A stretch of 62,182 bases of DNA. It comes from CAIKZD01 sp041675165 (GTDB lineage: Bacteria > Patescibacteriota > Minisyncoccia > Moranbacterales > UBA2206). Shown piece by piece: positions 51,097 through 58,724 of this stretch; within the stretch, counting starts at the first letter, position 1; every line of letters starts with the position of its first letter. The notes below the pieces were generated by a model that saw nothing but the letters and a program-made list of their open reading frames with translations, was not told the origin of the DNA and did no database searches. Location: the NCBI GenBank assembly GCA_041675165.1, contig JBAYUI010000003.1, positions 1 to 62,182 of the forward strand, given 5' to 3'. A program made the translations under genes and the position numbers.

Positions 51097-51993
51097 TTAT
51101 TTCATCATCTTGGTAGCCATCTCCGCCAACGTCACATATGAACTCTGGCACTTTTTTTCCATCATATCAGTAAAATTAGTCGCAAAGATTTTCTCCTTCA
51201 ACTCATCGCTGATTTCCAAATCTTTAATCAGTTCAACAAAAGTTTTCATCGTATGGATCTCGCCCGTAAATGACATCGGATAATCGGTCCCGAAAATTAT
51301 CTTATTCTCCCCGATCCGCTTAATCATATTCTCATTCAAAATCTCTTTCAGCTCATATGGATAGGCGGCAGTATCGATATATACATTTGGATTTTTTTCC
51401 ACCACCATAAAAGCCTCATTCTGCCACAAAGTGCCCAGATGAGTCAGGACAATTTTCAGGTCAGGAAACTTGACCGCCACTTCATCAAGGAGCAGTGGAT
51501 TAGCCTGATCCAATCGGCACATCGCCCCAAAGGGCGTGGTTCCTACATGGAAAACGACTGGAATGCCAAGCTCTTGCGCTTTTTCATAGACCGAAAAAAC
51601 CGCTTCATCATTGGGATAAAAATTTTGCAGTGGCGGATGGAGCTTTAATCCCTTAAGCCCTAGCTCGGTTACGGCTTTTTCCAAAACCTCTGCTGCATCT
51701 TTTTCTTTTGGATCAACTGAAGCGAAACCGATGAATCTATCCGGATATTTCTGGCAAAGTCCAGCCACCATTTCATTGGAACAATACACCATCGGCGCTT
51801 CGACCGCAAAAAGAACCGTCTTTTCGATCCCCGCTTCATCCATCTGTCTTATCACTTCCTCTTCATTGAGGAGCGGCAAAAGCCGACTAAGGTCGCCCAT
51901 GACAGAAATTCCGTCCGCCAGCTTAAGATCCGGATATTTATTGACCATCCCCATCAGGTCGATCAAATGCACATGGGAATTGATAATTTTCAT
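51097..51993 (-). CDS. Amidohydrolase family protein (ACMSD-like, COG2159)
   Basis: A metal-dependent TIM-barrel hydrolase or decarboxylase of 298 residues. The opening IINSHVHLIDL provides the HxH pair; GLKLHPPLQNFYPND, VVFHVGTTPFG (His), KIVLTHLGTLWQ (His) and IIFGTDYPMSF (Asp) complete the metal and catalytic set. The pattern matches the group containing aminocarboxymuconate semialdehyde decarboxylase. The middle gene of an operon between ThiF-like and PaaK-like genes, it may process the product or substrate of one of them. Confidence 0.87.
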   Translation of the reverse strand: MKIINSHVHLIDLMGMVNKYPDLKLADGISVMGDLSRLLPLLNEEEVIRQMDEAGIEKTVLFAVEAPMVYCSNEMVAGLCQKYPDRFIGFASVDPKEKDAAEVLEKAVTELGLKGLKLHPPLQNFYPNDEAVFSVYEKAQELGIPVVFHVGTTPFGAMCRLDQANPLLLDEVAVKFPDLKIVLTHLGTLWQNEAFMVVEKNPNVYIDTAAYPYELKEILNENMIKRIGENKIIFGTDYPMSFTGEIHTMKTFVELIKDLEISDELKEKIFATNFTDMMEKKCQSSYVTLAEMATKMMK

Positions 51994-52019
51994 ATACTTG
52001 TAAATTAAATTATTAATTA

Positions 52020-52823
52020 TTAAGACTTTGGAATCTTATGGGTAAATGGATCATAAACATAAAAGTCAGGCGCCCAAGCGATCTTTCCCCATCTCAAAAT
52101 GACCTTGATCGTTTCCAGACTCATCGCACAGGATGTTTGCCAGACTAAAGGAGCGAAAGAAGGATTTTCATTGGCCATTATCCGCTTGATTGCTTCTCCA
52201 TTATAATAAGCTGACAGTCCCTCTATTTTCAACAGGCTTTTCAACATTGCGAAACTAGCAGCATTGAATTCTTCCTCGGATATTTCAGTCACTTTCTTGC
52301 CTGCAGTAGGAAGATCATATTCAGTTTCCAAATCATTGGTGTTTTCTCCAAAAACCCTGACATTAGTGAAAGGAATCGCCCAACCCTCCACCAATGGAAT
52401 TTTCATCTCTGCTGCCTTCCGACCGATAATAATGACCGGCTTCGCTTTATCGATGGCCAAAACCGCCACGTCGCATCCGGAAAATATACTCCCGATATTT
52501 TCCTCATCTAAATGATCATACTTCTCCAAAATCAACTCCGAGTTGATATCTTTTAAAAATTTTTCAGCCACATCAATCTTATCCTCTCCGAGAGTGGACC
52601 GGAAAGAAAAAACATCTCTATTCAGATTAGTGGCCTCCAATTTGTCATTATCGATTATTTTGATCTTCCCGATGCCGGAGCGGACTAACAGCTCAGCTAC
52701 AACTTCTCCGAGACCGCCCATCCCGAAAACTGCCACGCAAGAATTTTTCAATTTTTCCTGTTGTGTTTTTGTAATTACCCCGATATTCCGATTAGTCAGT
52801 TGGGCATAAAGTTCGTCTTCCAT
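52020..52823 (-). CDS. ThiF/MoeB/E1-like adenylating enzyme without zinc cysteines
   Basis: E1-like enzymes adenylate the C-terminus of a small protein or a carboxylate. The Rossmann nucleotide motif AVFGMGGLGEVVAELLVRSG (about residues 31-50), IIDNDKLEATNLNRDVFSF (about 57-75) and LGEDKIDVAEKFL are intact, including the Arg of NLNR. The two CxxC zinc pairs of MoeB/ThiF are absent and no obvious catalytic cysteine is in the usual place. It leads an operon with an amidohydrolase 26 bp downstream and a PaaK-like enzyme. No ubiquitin-like carrier is encoded nearby. Confidence 0.86.
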   Translation of the reverse strand: MEDELYAQLTNRNIGVITKTQQEKLKNSCVAVFGMGGLGEVVAELLVRSGIGKIKIIDNDKLEATNLNRDVFSFRSTLGEDKIDVAEKFLKDINSELILEKYDHLDEENIGSIFSGCDVAVLAIDKAKPVIIIGRKAAEMKIPLVEGWAIPFTNVRVFGENTNDLETEYDLPTAGKKVTEISEEEFNAASFAMLKSLLKIEGLSAYYNGEAIKRIMANENPSFAPLVWQTSCAMSLETIKVILRWGKIAWAPDFYVYDPFTHKIPKS

Positions 52824-52966
52824 ATTTTTTTGTTAATTTGATTTAAAAAAAAACAACAAGACAATATCCTACACTTTTTATTATATGACTTTTGTCCCTA
52901 TTTGCCTAGTCCACTTTTAAATACGCCGTATGCGAAACAAGCCTCAGCTGCGCCCCAATGGCAACA

Positions 52967-52987
52967 TAAAAACCGGCAAACGCCGGC
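52967..52987 (-). terminator. Terminator after tRNA-Leu(CAG)
   Basis: CCGGC-aaac-GCCGG with a T run on the minus strand. Confidence 0.7.
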
Positions 52988-53007
52988 CTGCTTGAGTTAC
53001 ATTATAG

Positions 53008-53091
53008 TGCCTTGGGGGAGACTCGAACTCCCAATCCCTTGCGAGAACATGCTCCTGAAGCATGCGCGTATACCAATTCCGCCACCAAGGC
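53008..53091 (-). tRNA. tRNA-Leu(CAG)
   Basis: Class II tRNA of 84 nt: acceptor GCCTTGG/CCAAGGC, anticodon stem CATGC/GCATG with loop TTCAGGA giving CAG. CCA is not encoded. Confidence 0.95.
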
Positions 53092-53238
53092 AATATCTAT
53101 TTCTTATCGTTCATCTTGTGCAAAAAATGGTCTGATTTTCGAATTTGCGACCTTTCTACAATCTACCCTAACATAGAATTTTATTTAGAACAAATAACGG
53201 AATTAATACGGGAGTAGGATTGGTTAATTAAATAAAAA

Positions 53239-53269
53239 AGCCTGCAAGATTCTCAATCTTGAACAGGCT
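53239..53269 (-). terminator. Terminator after the interrupted 53301 gene
   Basis: AGCCTG/CAGGCT with inner AAGATT/AATCTT and a minus-strand T run. Confidence 0.8.
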
Positions 53270-53300
53270 ATTTGAATTTGAAAATGATATTTCAATAATT

Positions 53301-53783
53301 TTAAATTTCCATCTGTTCTGCTTGGATGCGCCGGTCTTTTTCCAACTGAACCAGCATATTAAGGTTTGTCAGGACGATTTCAGCGATGGCTTCATCTGCC
53401 CAGGCTTTGGCACCTGAAGCAGATGCTCCGCCTATGCCTGCGCGATAGGCACCACCGGCATATAAGAAGTCCCCCTCTTCTAATAGAGCTGGGTAGAGAG
53501 CCACAATGACGCTGGTGTTCATCCGATGTTTCATTACCACATCAAGTTTTCTGGCGGCAATATTTAAGAAATCTTCCGGCTTTCTCCATTTGGGATCCCA
53601 TTCAGCATTCTCTTCCGCATCAAAGCGAAAGCGGATTATTTCTCCCAATCCGTAGGCCCTGACGTATCCGCCAACTGATTTGGGTCCCTAGATTGCACCT
53701 TCCACTCGCAATATTGCGCTTGCGGAATGCTGTGCCAACATGATTGCGTGCAGAACTAATGTTCTAGTGATAATCTTGCTCAT
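53301..53783 (-). pseudogene. Unknown gene interrupted by an in-frame TAG
   Basis: An open frame starts at ATG 53783, with AAGGAG seven bases upstream, and reads MSKIITRTLVLHAIMLAQHS then ASAILRVEGAI before a TAG at 53688-53690. The same frame continues without shift for another 129 codons (GPKSVGGYVRAYGLGEIIRF onward to QAEQMEI) and ends before a terminator. The family is not recognised; the second part has a Gly/Ala-rich loop (YAGGAYRAGIGGASASGAKA). It is either a nonsense-mutated gene or a case of readthrough; a TTG restart at 53648 is also possible. Confidence 0.6.
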
Positions 53784-53820
53784 CCTTTTCTCCTTGTTAA
53801 TTTGGGTTTTTATATTACTA

Positions 53821-54405
53821 TTAAGCACATCTCCTTTTAATAAAGCGGAAGGCCTTGCGATATATCCGCTCATTCGTATAGCCAAATTCTTCGTCTGGTG
53901 GCATTTGCTCTTCGGAAAACCACTCCATAGAACCCATTTGGCTATAGGAAGGCACTTCGCCTAAAATCTGGATAAGATAGACCGGTCCGACATTATGCTC
54001 TTTGCCGGGATCTTGCATCCACTGATTGTCTGGTTTTTCTTTTCGATACTGCGTTACATCAAAGGGTGATTCGGCAATTTCAATTTCCACTCCGAAGTCT
54101 TCGCGAAAATGTCTTTTAAGAGCGTCCTTCGTACTTTCTCCTTTGGCAATTGTTCCGCCTTCCAGAACAAGCTTATCCGGATAGGCACCTGAGTTGCGGC
54201 GAATAGCCATCAACTCAATCTTACCTTTTGCATTGTGTTTGTAGGGTATGCCGTCGACACAAACTGTCGCTCCTAAAACCTTACGCAGTTCAAATGCTGG
54301 TGAAATCAACAACCCATGATTTTCTTCTAAGAAAAGCTCAGTTTGTCTTGCAATCAAAGCTTCAATGAGTACTTCAATCGGAATCGTGCTCAAACTATTT
54401 TTCAT
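53821..54405 (-). CDS. NUDIX hydrolase with degenerate Nudix box
   Basis: NUDIX enzymes hydrolyse nucleoside diphosphates linked to other groups. The 194-residue protein shows the box GGTIAKGESTKDALKRHFRE then DFGVEIE (about residues 85-112). Compared with GX5EX7REUXEEXGU the first box Glu after Arg is His and one of the paired Glu is Asp, so metal binding may be altered. YTNERIYRKAFRFI closes the domain. The ATG at 54405 has AGGAGG six bases upstream. The next gene downstream, 37 bp away, is the interrupted one. Confidence 0.83.
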   Translation of the reverse strand: MKNSLSTIPIEVLIEALIARQTELFLEENHGLLISPAFELRKVLGATVCVDGIPYKHNAKGKIELMAIRRNSGAYPDKLVLEGGTIAKGESTKDALKRHFREDFGVEIEIAESPFDVTQYRKEKPDNQWMQDPGKEHNVGPVYLIQILGEVPSYSQMGSMEWFSEEQMPPDEEFGYTNERIYRKAFRFIKRRCA

Positions 54406-54668
54406 TTGCAACCTCCTGCCTTTTAGGCTTAATTTATCTTATTTACAAGCTATTTATTGTTAAAAAAACTGATTCTGTAGTCTATAGAAGTTTAAGCCTT
54501 GTGTCAAACGAAATTACAGTTAAATTACAGTTCGAGTCCTGTTCTTATATTAAAAATAAAGACTCAAAAAAGGCATCTGGAATGCCTTTTATTTTTTATT
54601 TTCGAACCGCTAGTCAGGGCTTTGCAAAGGCCTAAGCTAACAATAAAGAAAACTGTCGTCCTGCTAGG
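54406..54668. other. Intergenic region with a terminator hairpin
   Basis: No gene is seen. A plus-strand-like hairpin AAAAAAGGCAT-ctgga-ATGCCTTTT lies at 54565-54598 with T runs on both sides. A T-arm-like word (CAGTTCGAGTCCTG) at 54526-54539 suggests a tRNA scrap but does not fold. A repeated TTACAGTTAAATTACAGTT occurs beside it. Confidence 0.45.
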
Positions 54669-54752
54669 TGCCCAGAAGAGGACTCGAACCTCCAATCCTT
54701 TTCAGGAACCAGTTCCTAAGACTGGCGCGTATACCAATTCCGCCATCTGGGC
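54669..54752 (-). tRNA. tRNA-Leu(UAG)
   Basis: Class II tRNA of 84 nt: acceptor GCCCAGA/TCTGGGC, anticodon stem CCAGT/ACTGG with loop CTTAGGA giving UAG. CCA is not encoded. Confidence 0.95.
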
Positions 54753-54762
54753 ATTTATCTTT

Positions 54763-55056
54763 TTATCCTAGAATCGCTTTCAACCTTCGCACTTCTTCGG
54801 CCAACGCCCCCGTATTTTCATATTCACCATGATGACGCGTATCCTCACCATAGGTTTCCTTTTTCGCGTCCAGATGGATATTGATCTTCATATCCATGCC
54901 ACTCATTTTAACATACATATGGAACCGCGGATAACCTGAAGCACCAAATGGTTTCACAAAACTCATTTCCTCCCCTTCGTTCCGCTGAAAAGAATAGCCG
55001 AGCCTACGCAGCGCGTTAACAGGATTTTCTTTGATATTTTTAACTTCAATTACCAT
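54763..55056 (-). CDS. Small conserved protein of unknown function
   Basis: A 97-residue protein not assigned to a family. It reads IEVKNIKENPVNALRRLGYS, then FVKPFGASGYPRFHMYVK (strands) and MKINIHLDAKKETYGEDTRH, ending in a helix EEVRRLKAILG. The His- and Asp-rich HLDAKKETYG...HHGEYE stretch could bind metal. The ATG at 55056 overlaps the folD 3' end by 11 bp, so the two genes are translationally linked. tRNA-Leu(UAG) begins 10 bp past the stop. Confidence 0.78.
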   Translation of the reverse strand: MVIEVKNIKENPVNALRRLGYSFQRNEGEEMSFVKPFGASGYPRFHMYVKMSGMDMKINIHLDAKKETYGEDTRHHGEYENTGALAEEVRRLKAILG

Positions 55057-55912
55057 ATTTTCGTATTTCGTAAAACATCTTAGCCGCCGCAACTGTGTTT
55101 TTCATCAGCATCGCAATCGTCATCGGTCCCACCCCGCCCGGCACCGGTGTAATAGCACCCGCCACCTCGGAAACTTTTTCAAAATCAACATCGCCCGCCA
55201 ACTTCCCATCCTCGCCACGGTTGATTCCGACATCCACAACAACTGCTCCTTGTTTTATCATATCTGCCGTAATTAGTCCAGCCCGACCAACCGCCGCAAC
55301 CAAGATATCTGCCTGTTTAGCGACTACGGCCAAGTTTTTGGTTTTCGAATGAGCGATCGTCACCGTTGCATTTTCCTTGAGCATCATAACAGCCAAAGGC
55401 TTTCCTACGATATTGCTTCTTCCGACAATAACCACGTTTTTCCCCGAAATTTCAATTTCATATCTTTTCAGCATTTCCATTATTCCAGCCGGCGTGCAAG
55501 GCAAAAATATAGGCTCGCCCAAAAACATCCGCCCCACATTTTCTGGATGGAAACAATCGACGTCTTTTTTCGGAGAAATAGCCGAAATAATTTTTTGTGG
55601 ATCGAGGTGCGCCGGCAAAGGCAACTGCACTAGGATTCCATGGATTTTCTCATCCGCGTTCAATTTCGCAATCAAAGCCAGAATTTCTGCTTCTTTGACA
55701 TCTTCATCCAATCGATGCACTTCAGAAAAAATCCCCAGACTCTCGCAAGCTCGTTCTTTGTTGCGCACATAGATCTGAGAAGCCGCGCTTTTCCCTGCCA
55801 GAATCACTGCCAATCCGGGAACAACTCCTTCTTTTTTCATTTCTGAAATTTCCAGCCTGAGTTCCACCCTCATCTCTTCCGCTATTTTTTTCCCATCCAA
55901 AATTTTTATCAT
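55046..55912 (-). CDS. folD: Bifunctional methylenetetrahydrofolate dehydrogenase/cyclohydrolase
   Basis: FolD interconverts 5,10-methylene-, methenyl- and 10-formyl-tetrahydrofolate. The 288-residue protein shows PGLAVILAGKSAASQIYVRN (with the catalytic Tyr and Lys later in AKKIGI-like KNKERACESLGI), GILVQLPLPAHLD, PKKDVDCFHPENVGR, and NVVIVGRSNIVGKPLAVMML, the NAD(P)-binding loop, then VDVGINRGEDGKLAGDVDFE and PVPGGVGPMTIAMLM. Together with fhs 0.2 kb upstream it forms the one-carbon interconversion pair. Confidence 0.97.
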   Translation of the reverse strand: MIKILDGKKIAEEMRVELRLEISEMKKEGVVPGLAVILAGKSAASQIYVRNKERACESLGIFSEVHRLDEDVKEAEILALIAKLNADEKIHGILVQLPLPAHLDPQKIISAISPKKDVDCFHPENVGRMFLGEPIFLPCTPAGIMEMLKRYEIEISGKNVVIVGRSNIVGKPLAVMMLKENATVTIAHSKTKNLAVVAKQADILVAAVGRAGLITADMIKQGAVVVDVGINRGEDGKLAGDVDFEKVSEVAGAITPVPGGVGPMTIAMLMKNTVAAAKMFYEIRKYGN

Positions 55913-55930
55913 TTTTTTATTATTATTTTA

Positions 55931-56068
55931 TTGCTAGTGATTTTTTAAAAAATTCCTGTCTGAGAAAGTTTATTTTTTCCAAAATTATTTTGTTCAGCCG
56001 TCGGTCGTCAAAATTATTTTGGATAAAAAATAAGCTTTCGAGTTAATTTTTTAAAAAATCACTAGCAA
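55931..56068. repeat. Large fold-back element A (between fhs and folD)
   Basis: A 24-bp outer stem (55931-55954 with 56045-56068, arm beginning TTGCTAGTGATTTTTT) is perfect. Inside, CCTGTCTGAGAAAG and CTTTCGAGTT, TTATTTTTTCC and GGATAAAAAATAA, and AAAATTATTTTG and its complement form a second stem, capped by TTCAGCCGTCGGTCGT. It shares its inner words with element B at 57796. Confidence 0.9.
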
Positions 56069-56074
56069 TAAAGC

Positions 56075-57745
56075 TTAAAACAAGCCGGAAATTTTCCCTT
56101 CCTCGTTCACATCGATCTTTTCCGCCGCCGGAACTTTTGGTAAACCGGGCATCGTCATAATATCGCCCGCCAAAGCTACGATGAATCCCGCTCCATTGGA
56201 AATGCGCAACTCCGAAATCGTCAGCGTGAAACCTTTCGGCCGCCCGAGCAGTTTCGGATTGTCCGACAGAGAATATTGGGTCTTCGCGATACAGATCGGC
56301 AATTTATCCAATTTATCTTGCTGCAATTTTTCCATTTGTCTCACCGCCTTCGTGCTAAATTCCACTTTGCTCGCGCCATAGACATGCTGCGCGATCGCCT
56401 CTACCTTATTTTTGATATGTTGAGTTTCGCTGTAGGTGAATTTGAAATTGGAACGCTTCTTTTCCAAAGTTTCCAAAACCGCGCGCGCCAAGTCTTCTCC
56501 GCCCGCCCCGCCTTTTTCCCAGACCCGTGACACCGCGCACACCGCGCCTGATTTTTTAACCGCTTCTTCTAAAAATTTTAATTCCTTTTTCGTATCTGTT
56601 GGAAAAACATTGATGGCCACCACCACGGGCACGCCAAAACGTTTCAGGTTCTCAATATGTTTTTCCAAATTAGGCATTCCTCTTTTCAAAAAGACTGTGC
56701 TCGGCAGAGGCAAAGACTCCTTATCCATCCCGCCATTATACTTCAAGGCGCGCACCGTGGCAGTGAGCACCACTGCGTCCGGCTTGAGTTTAGCCGCGCG
56801 GCATTTAATGTTGAAAAATTTTTCCGCCCCGAGATCCGCCCCGAACCCCGCTTCCGTGATAAGATAGTCTCCCAGTTTCAAGCCATAGCGGGTCGCTAGA
56901 ACACTATTACATCCATGCGCGATATTGGCAAATGGTCCGCCATGCACCAAAACCGGCGTGTGTTCCAAAGTTTGCACCAAATTCGGCTTGATCGCATCTT
57001 TGAGCAATGTCGCCAGCGCTCCGATCACTTTCAATTCACGCGCAAACACAGGCTTGTTCTCAAAATTATATCCGACAATGATTTTCTCCAATCTTTTTTT
57101 GAGATCATTGATATTTTCCGCGAGGCACAGTATGGCCATAATCTCCGAAGCCACCGTAATGTTGAAACCGTCCTCCCGCGGCACGCCGTTAGTTTTTCCA
57201 CCGAGGCCCACCACAATTTCCCGCAATGCCCGGTCATTCAGATCCATTGCGCGCTTCCAAAGGATCCTTTGTGGATCAATTCCAAGAGCATTGCCATGAA
57301 AAATATGATTATCAATCACCGCCGAAAGCAAATTATTAGCCGTGGTAATGGCGTGCAGGTCCCCCGTGAAATGCAGATTGATATCCTCCATCGGCATCAC
57401 TTGTGAAAATCCGCCGCCGGCCGCGCCGCCTTTCATCCCCATACACGGCCCGAGTGACGGTTCCCGGATGGCCAGCATGGCCTTTTTCCCCAGTCTCCTC
57501 ATCGCCATCGCGAGACCAATAGAAGTCGTCGTCTTGCCCTCACCGGCTGGCGTCGGATTGATGGCCGTGACCAAAATCAGTTTTCCGTCTTTATTCTTTT
57601 TGATCCGCTCCCACAGCTCCGGCTTGAGTTTTGCCTTATACTCTCCATATAACTCCAATTCTTTTTCATCTATTCCAGCCATACCAGCAAGTTCTTTAAT
57701 ATTCTTCATCTTCGCCCCCTGTGCAATTTCAATATCAGTCTTCAT
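56075..57745 (-). CDS. fhs: Formate-tetrahydrofolate ligase
   Basis: Fhs makes 10-formyl-tetrahydrofolate from formate, ATP and tetrahydrofolate. The 556-residue protein has the P-loop-like TAINPTPAGEGKTTTSIGLA (about residues 58-77), REPSLGPCMGMKGGAAGGGF, DIDLHFTGD-like NLHFTGDLHAI, and ATVRALKYNGG, ending in MTMPGLPKVPAAEKID. Length matches the family. It is bracketed by fold-back elements A and B and sits upstream of folD. In this setting it allows formate or purine and fMet formylation supply. Confidence 0.97.
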   Translation of the reverse strand: MKTDIEIAQGAKMKNIKELAGMAGIDEKELELYGEYKAKLKPELWERIKKNKDGKLILVTAINPTPAGEGKTTTSIGLAMAMRRLGKKAMLAIREPSLGPCMGMKGGAAGGGFSQVMPMEDINLHFTGDLHAITTANNLLSAVIDNHIFHGNALGIDPQRILWKRAMDLNDRALREIVVGLGGKTNGVPREDGFNITVASEIMAILCLAENINDLKKRLEKIIVGYNFENKPVFARELKVIGALATLLKDAIKPNLVQTLEHTPVLVHGGPFANIAHGCNSVLATRYGLKLGDYLITEAGFGADLGAEKFFNIKCRAAKLKPDAVVLTATVRALKYNGGMDKESLPLPSTVFLKRGMPNLEKHIENLKRFGVPVVVAINVFPTDTKKELKFLEEAVKKSGAVCAVSRVWEKGGAGGEDLARAVLETLEKKRSNFKFTYSETQHIKNKVEAIAQHVYGASKVEFSTKAVRQMEKLQQDKLDKLPICIAKTQYSLSDNPKLLGRPKGFTLTISELRISNGAGFIVALAGDIMTMPGLPKVPAAEKIDVNEEGKISGLF

Positions 57746-57795
57746 AAAATTATTATTATAAGATTACATTTCACCCCTCTTCCCTATTCCTCTAA

Positions 57796-57938
57796 GTGTT
57801 TTGTAAAATTTATTTTTTAATTCCTGTTTGAGAGCGCGGATTTTTTCTAAAATTTTCCGTACCAGCCGTCGACTTATGAAAATTTTAGCAAAAAAATGCG
57901 CGCTCGAGTTCAATTAAAAAATAAATTTTACAAAACAC
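57796..57938. repeat. Large fold-back element B (upstream of fhs)
   Basis: A perfect 27-bp outer stem (57796-57822 with 57912-57938, arm beginning GTGTTTTGTAAAATTT) encloses CCTGTTTGAGAGCGCG and GCGCGCTCGAGTTC, TAAAATTTTC and its complement, and an apical CCAGCCGTCGACTTAT. The outer arms differ from element A but the words CCTGT(Y)TGAG, AGCCGTCG and TCGAGTT are shared. Confidence 0.9.
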
Positions 57939-57941
57939 GAT

Positions 57942-58574
57942 TCACACCACCTCCCGCCACACCTTCCTCAAAATATCTTTTACTTTTTCATTTTGGCGCA
58001 ATTCCCGCACGCTCGCCATAATCCCATCCACCTCTTTCAGTAGTCCTGGTTGCTTGATCAGAAAAGTCCTGATGCTTTTGTCATCCGGTTTCTTTTCGAT
58101 GTATCTCGCAATCATGGCATACCACAGATAGAAGCTGGCTGGATCAAAATCCAATCCGGTTTCGGCCAATGGCGGATTGTTGAAATAATTGACCAGCTTC
58201 TCCCAATTATTATATTCGTCATAGACCAACTCGTCTTCCAGATCTTTCGCAGGCTGATTATATACATCCGTCGTATGAGGCAATTCGTAAAACTTATATT
58301 CATTCAAAATATCCTCCCGGCGCATATCACAATACAGATGGAACTTCCAGCCGGCGCGAAAAGATGACAACCCGGCAAAATTCAGATCGAGCGGATCAAA
58401 ACACAAATGTGTGTCCCGTCTTTTTATCGTGGCATCAATCCGGCGCATATCCGGGAAAACACAGCCCAACAAAAATTCTTCCTTGTCTAACCGGATTGCA
58501 CATTCAACTTTCCCAGCTTCCAGCTGCTCAAAATATCTTTTAGCATAGACAATATGTGAAATTTGCGAAGCCAT
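57942..58574 (-). CDS. Conserved protein of unknown function, possible zinc-phospholipase/HD-like fold
   Basis: A 210-residue, helix-rich protein. SQISHIVYAKRYFEQL, FLLGCVFPDMRRID, RDTHLCF and AGWKFHLYCDMRRED give spaced His and Asp residues similar in order to zinc-dependent phospholipase C and S1/P1-type helical hydrolases (H..., PD..., H, HxxxD). This is a weak resemblance, not a firm assignment. The ATG at 58574 is preferred: GGAAG lies eight bases upstream. It ends 4 bp before fold-back element B. Confidence 0.65.
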   Translation of the reverse strand: MASQISHIVYAKRYFEQLEAGKVECAIRLDKEEFLLGCVFPDMRRIDATIKRRDTHLCFDPLDLNFAGLSSFRAGWKFHLYCDMRREDILNEYKFYELPHTTDVYNQPAKDLEDELVYDEYNNWEKLVNYFNNPPLAETGLDFDPASFYLWYAMIARYIEKKPDDKSIRTFLIKQPGLLKEVDGIMASVRELRQNEKVKDILRKVWREVV

Positions 58575-58670
58575 AAACTTTTCTTCCATTATAGCACACC
58601 GTCTCATCCACTGAGTTCAAGAATTAATTGACAGATCGACCATTCCTTGCTGTCATATAATGCCCCAAAC

Positions 58671-58708
58671 AAAAAGCCAAAACCCCTCGCGGTTCTGGCT
58701 TTTTTTAT
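58671..58708 (-). terminator. Terminator after cca
   Basis: AAAAAGCCA-a-AACC pairs with GGTT-c-TGGCTTTTT around CCTCGC, 17 bp past the cca stop. Confidence 0.8.
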
Positions 58709-58724
58709 TTTCACAAAGACATTT

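Noticed and set aside
54526..54539. A T-arm-like word suggesting a tRNA remnant or attachment site
   Set aside because: The flanking bases do not form a 5-bp T stem and no acceptor or anticodon arm could be found upstream.
58588..58593. TATAAT just upstream of the gene at 57942 as its promoter
   Set aside because: No -35 box at a workable distance, and transcription from it would begin downstream of the apparent ribosome binding site.
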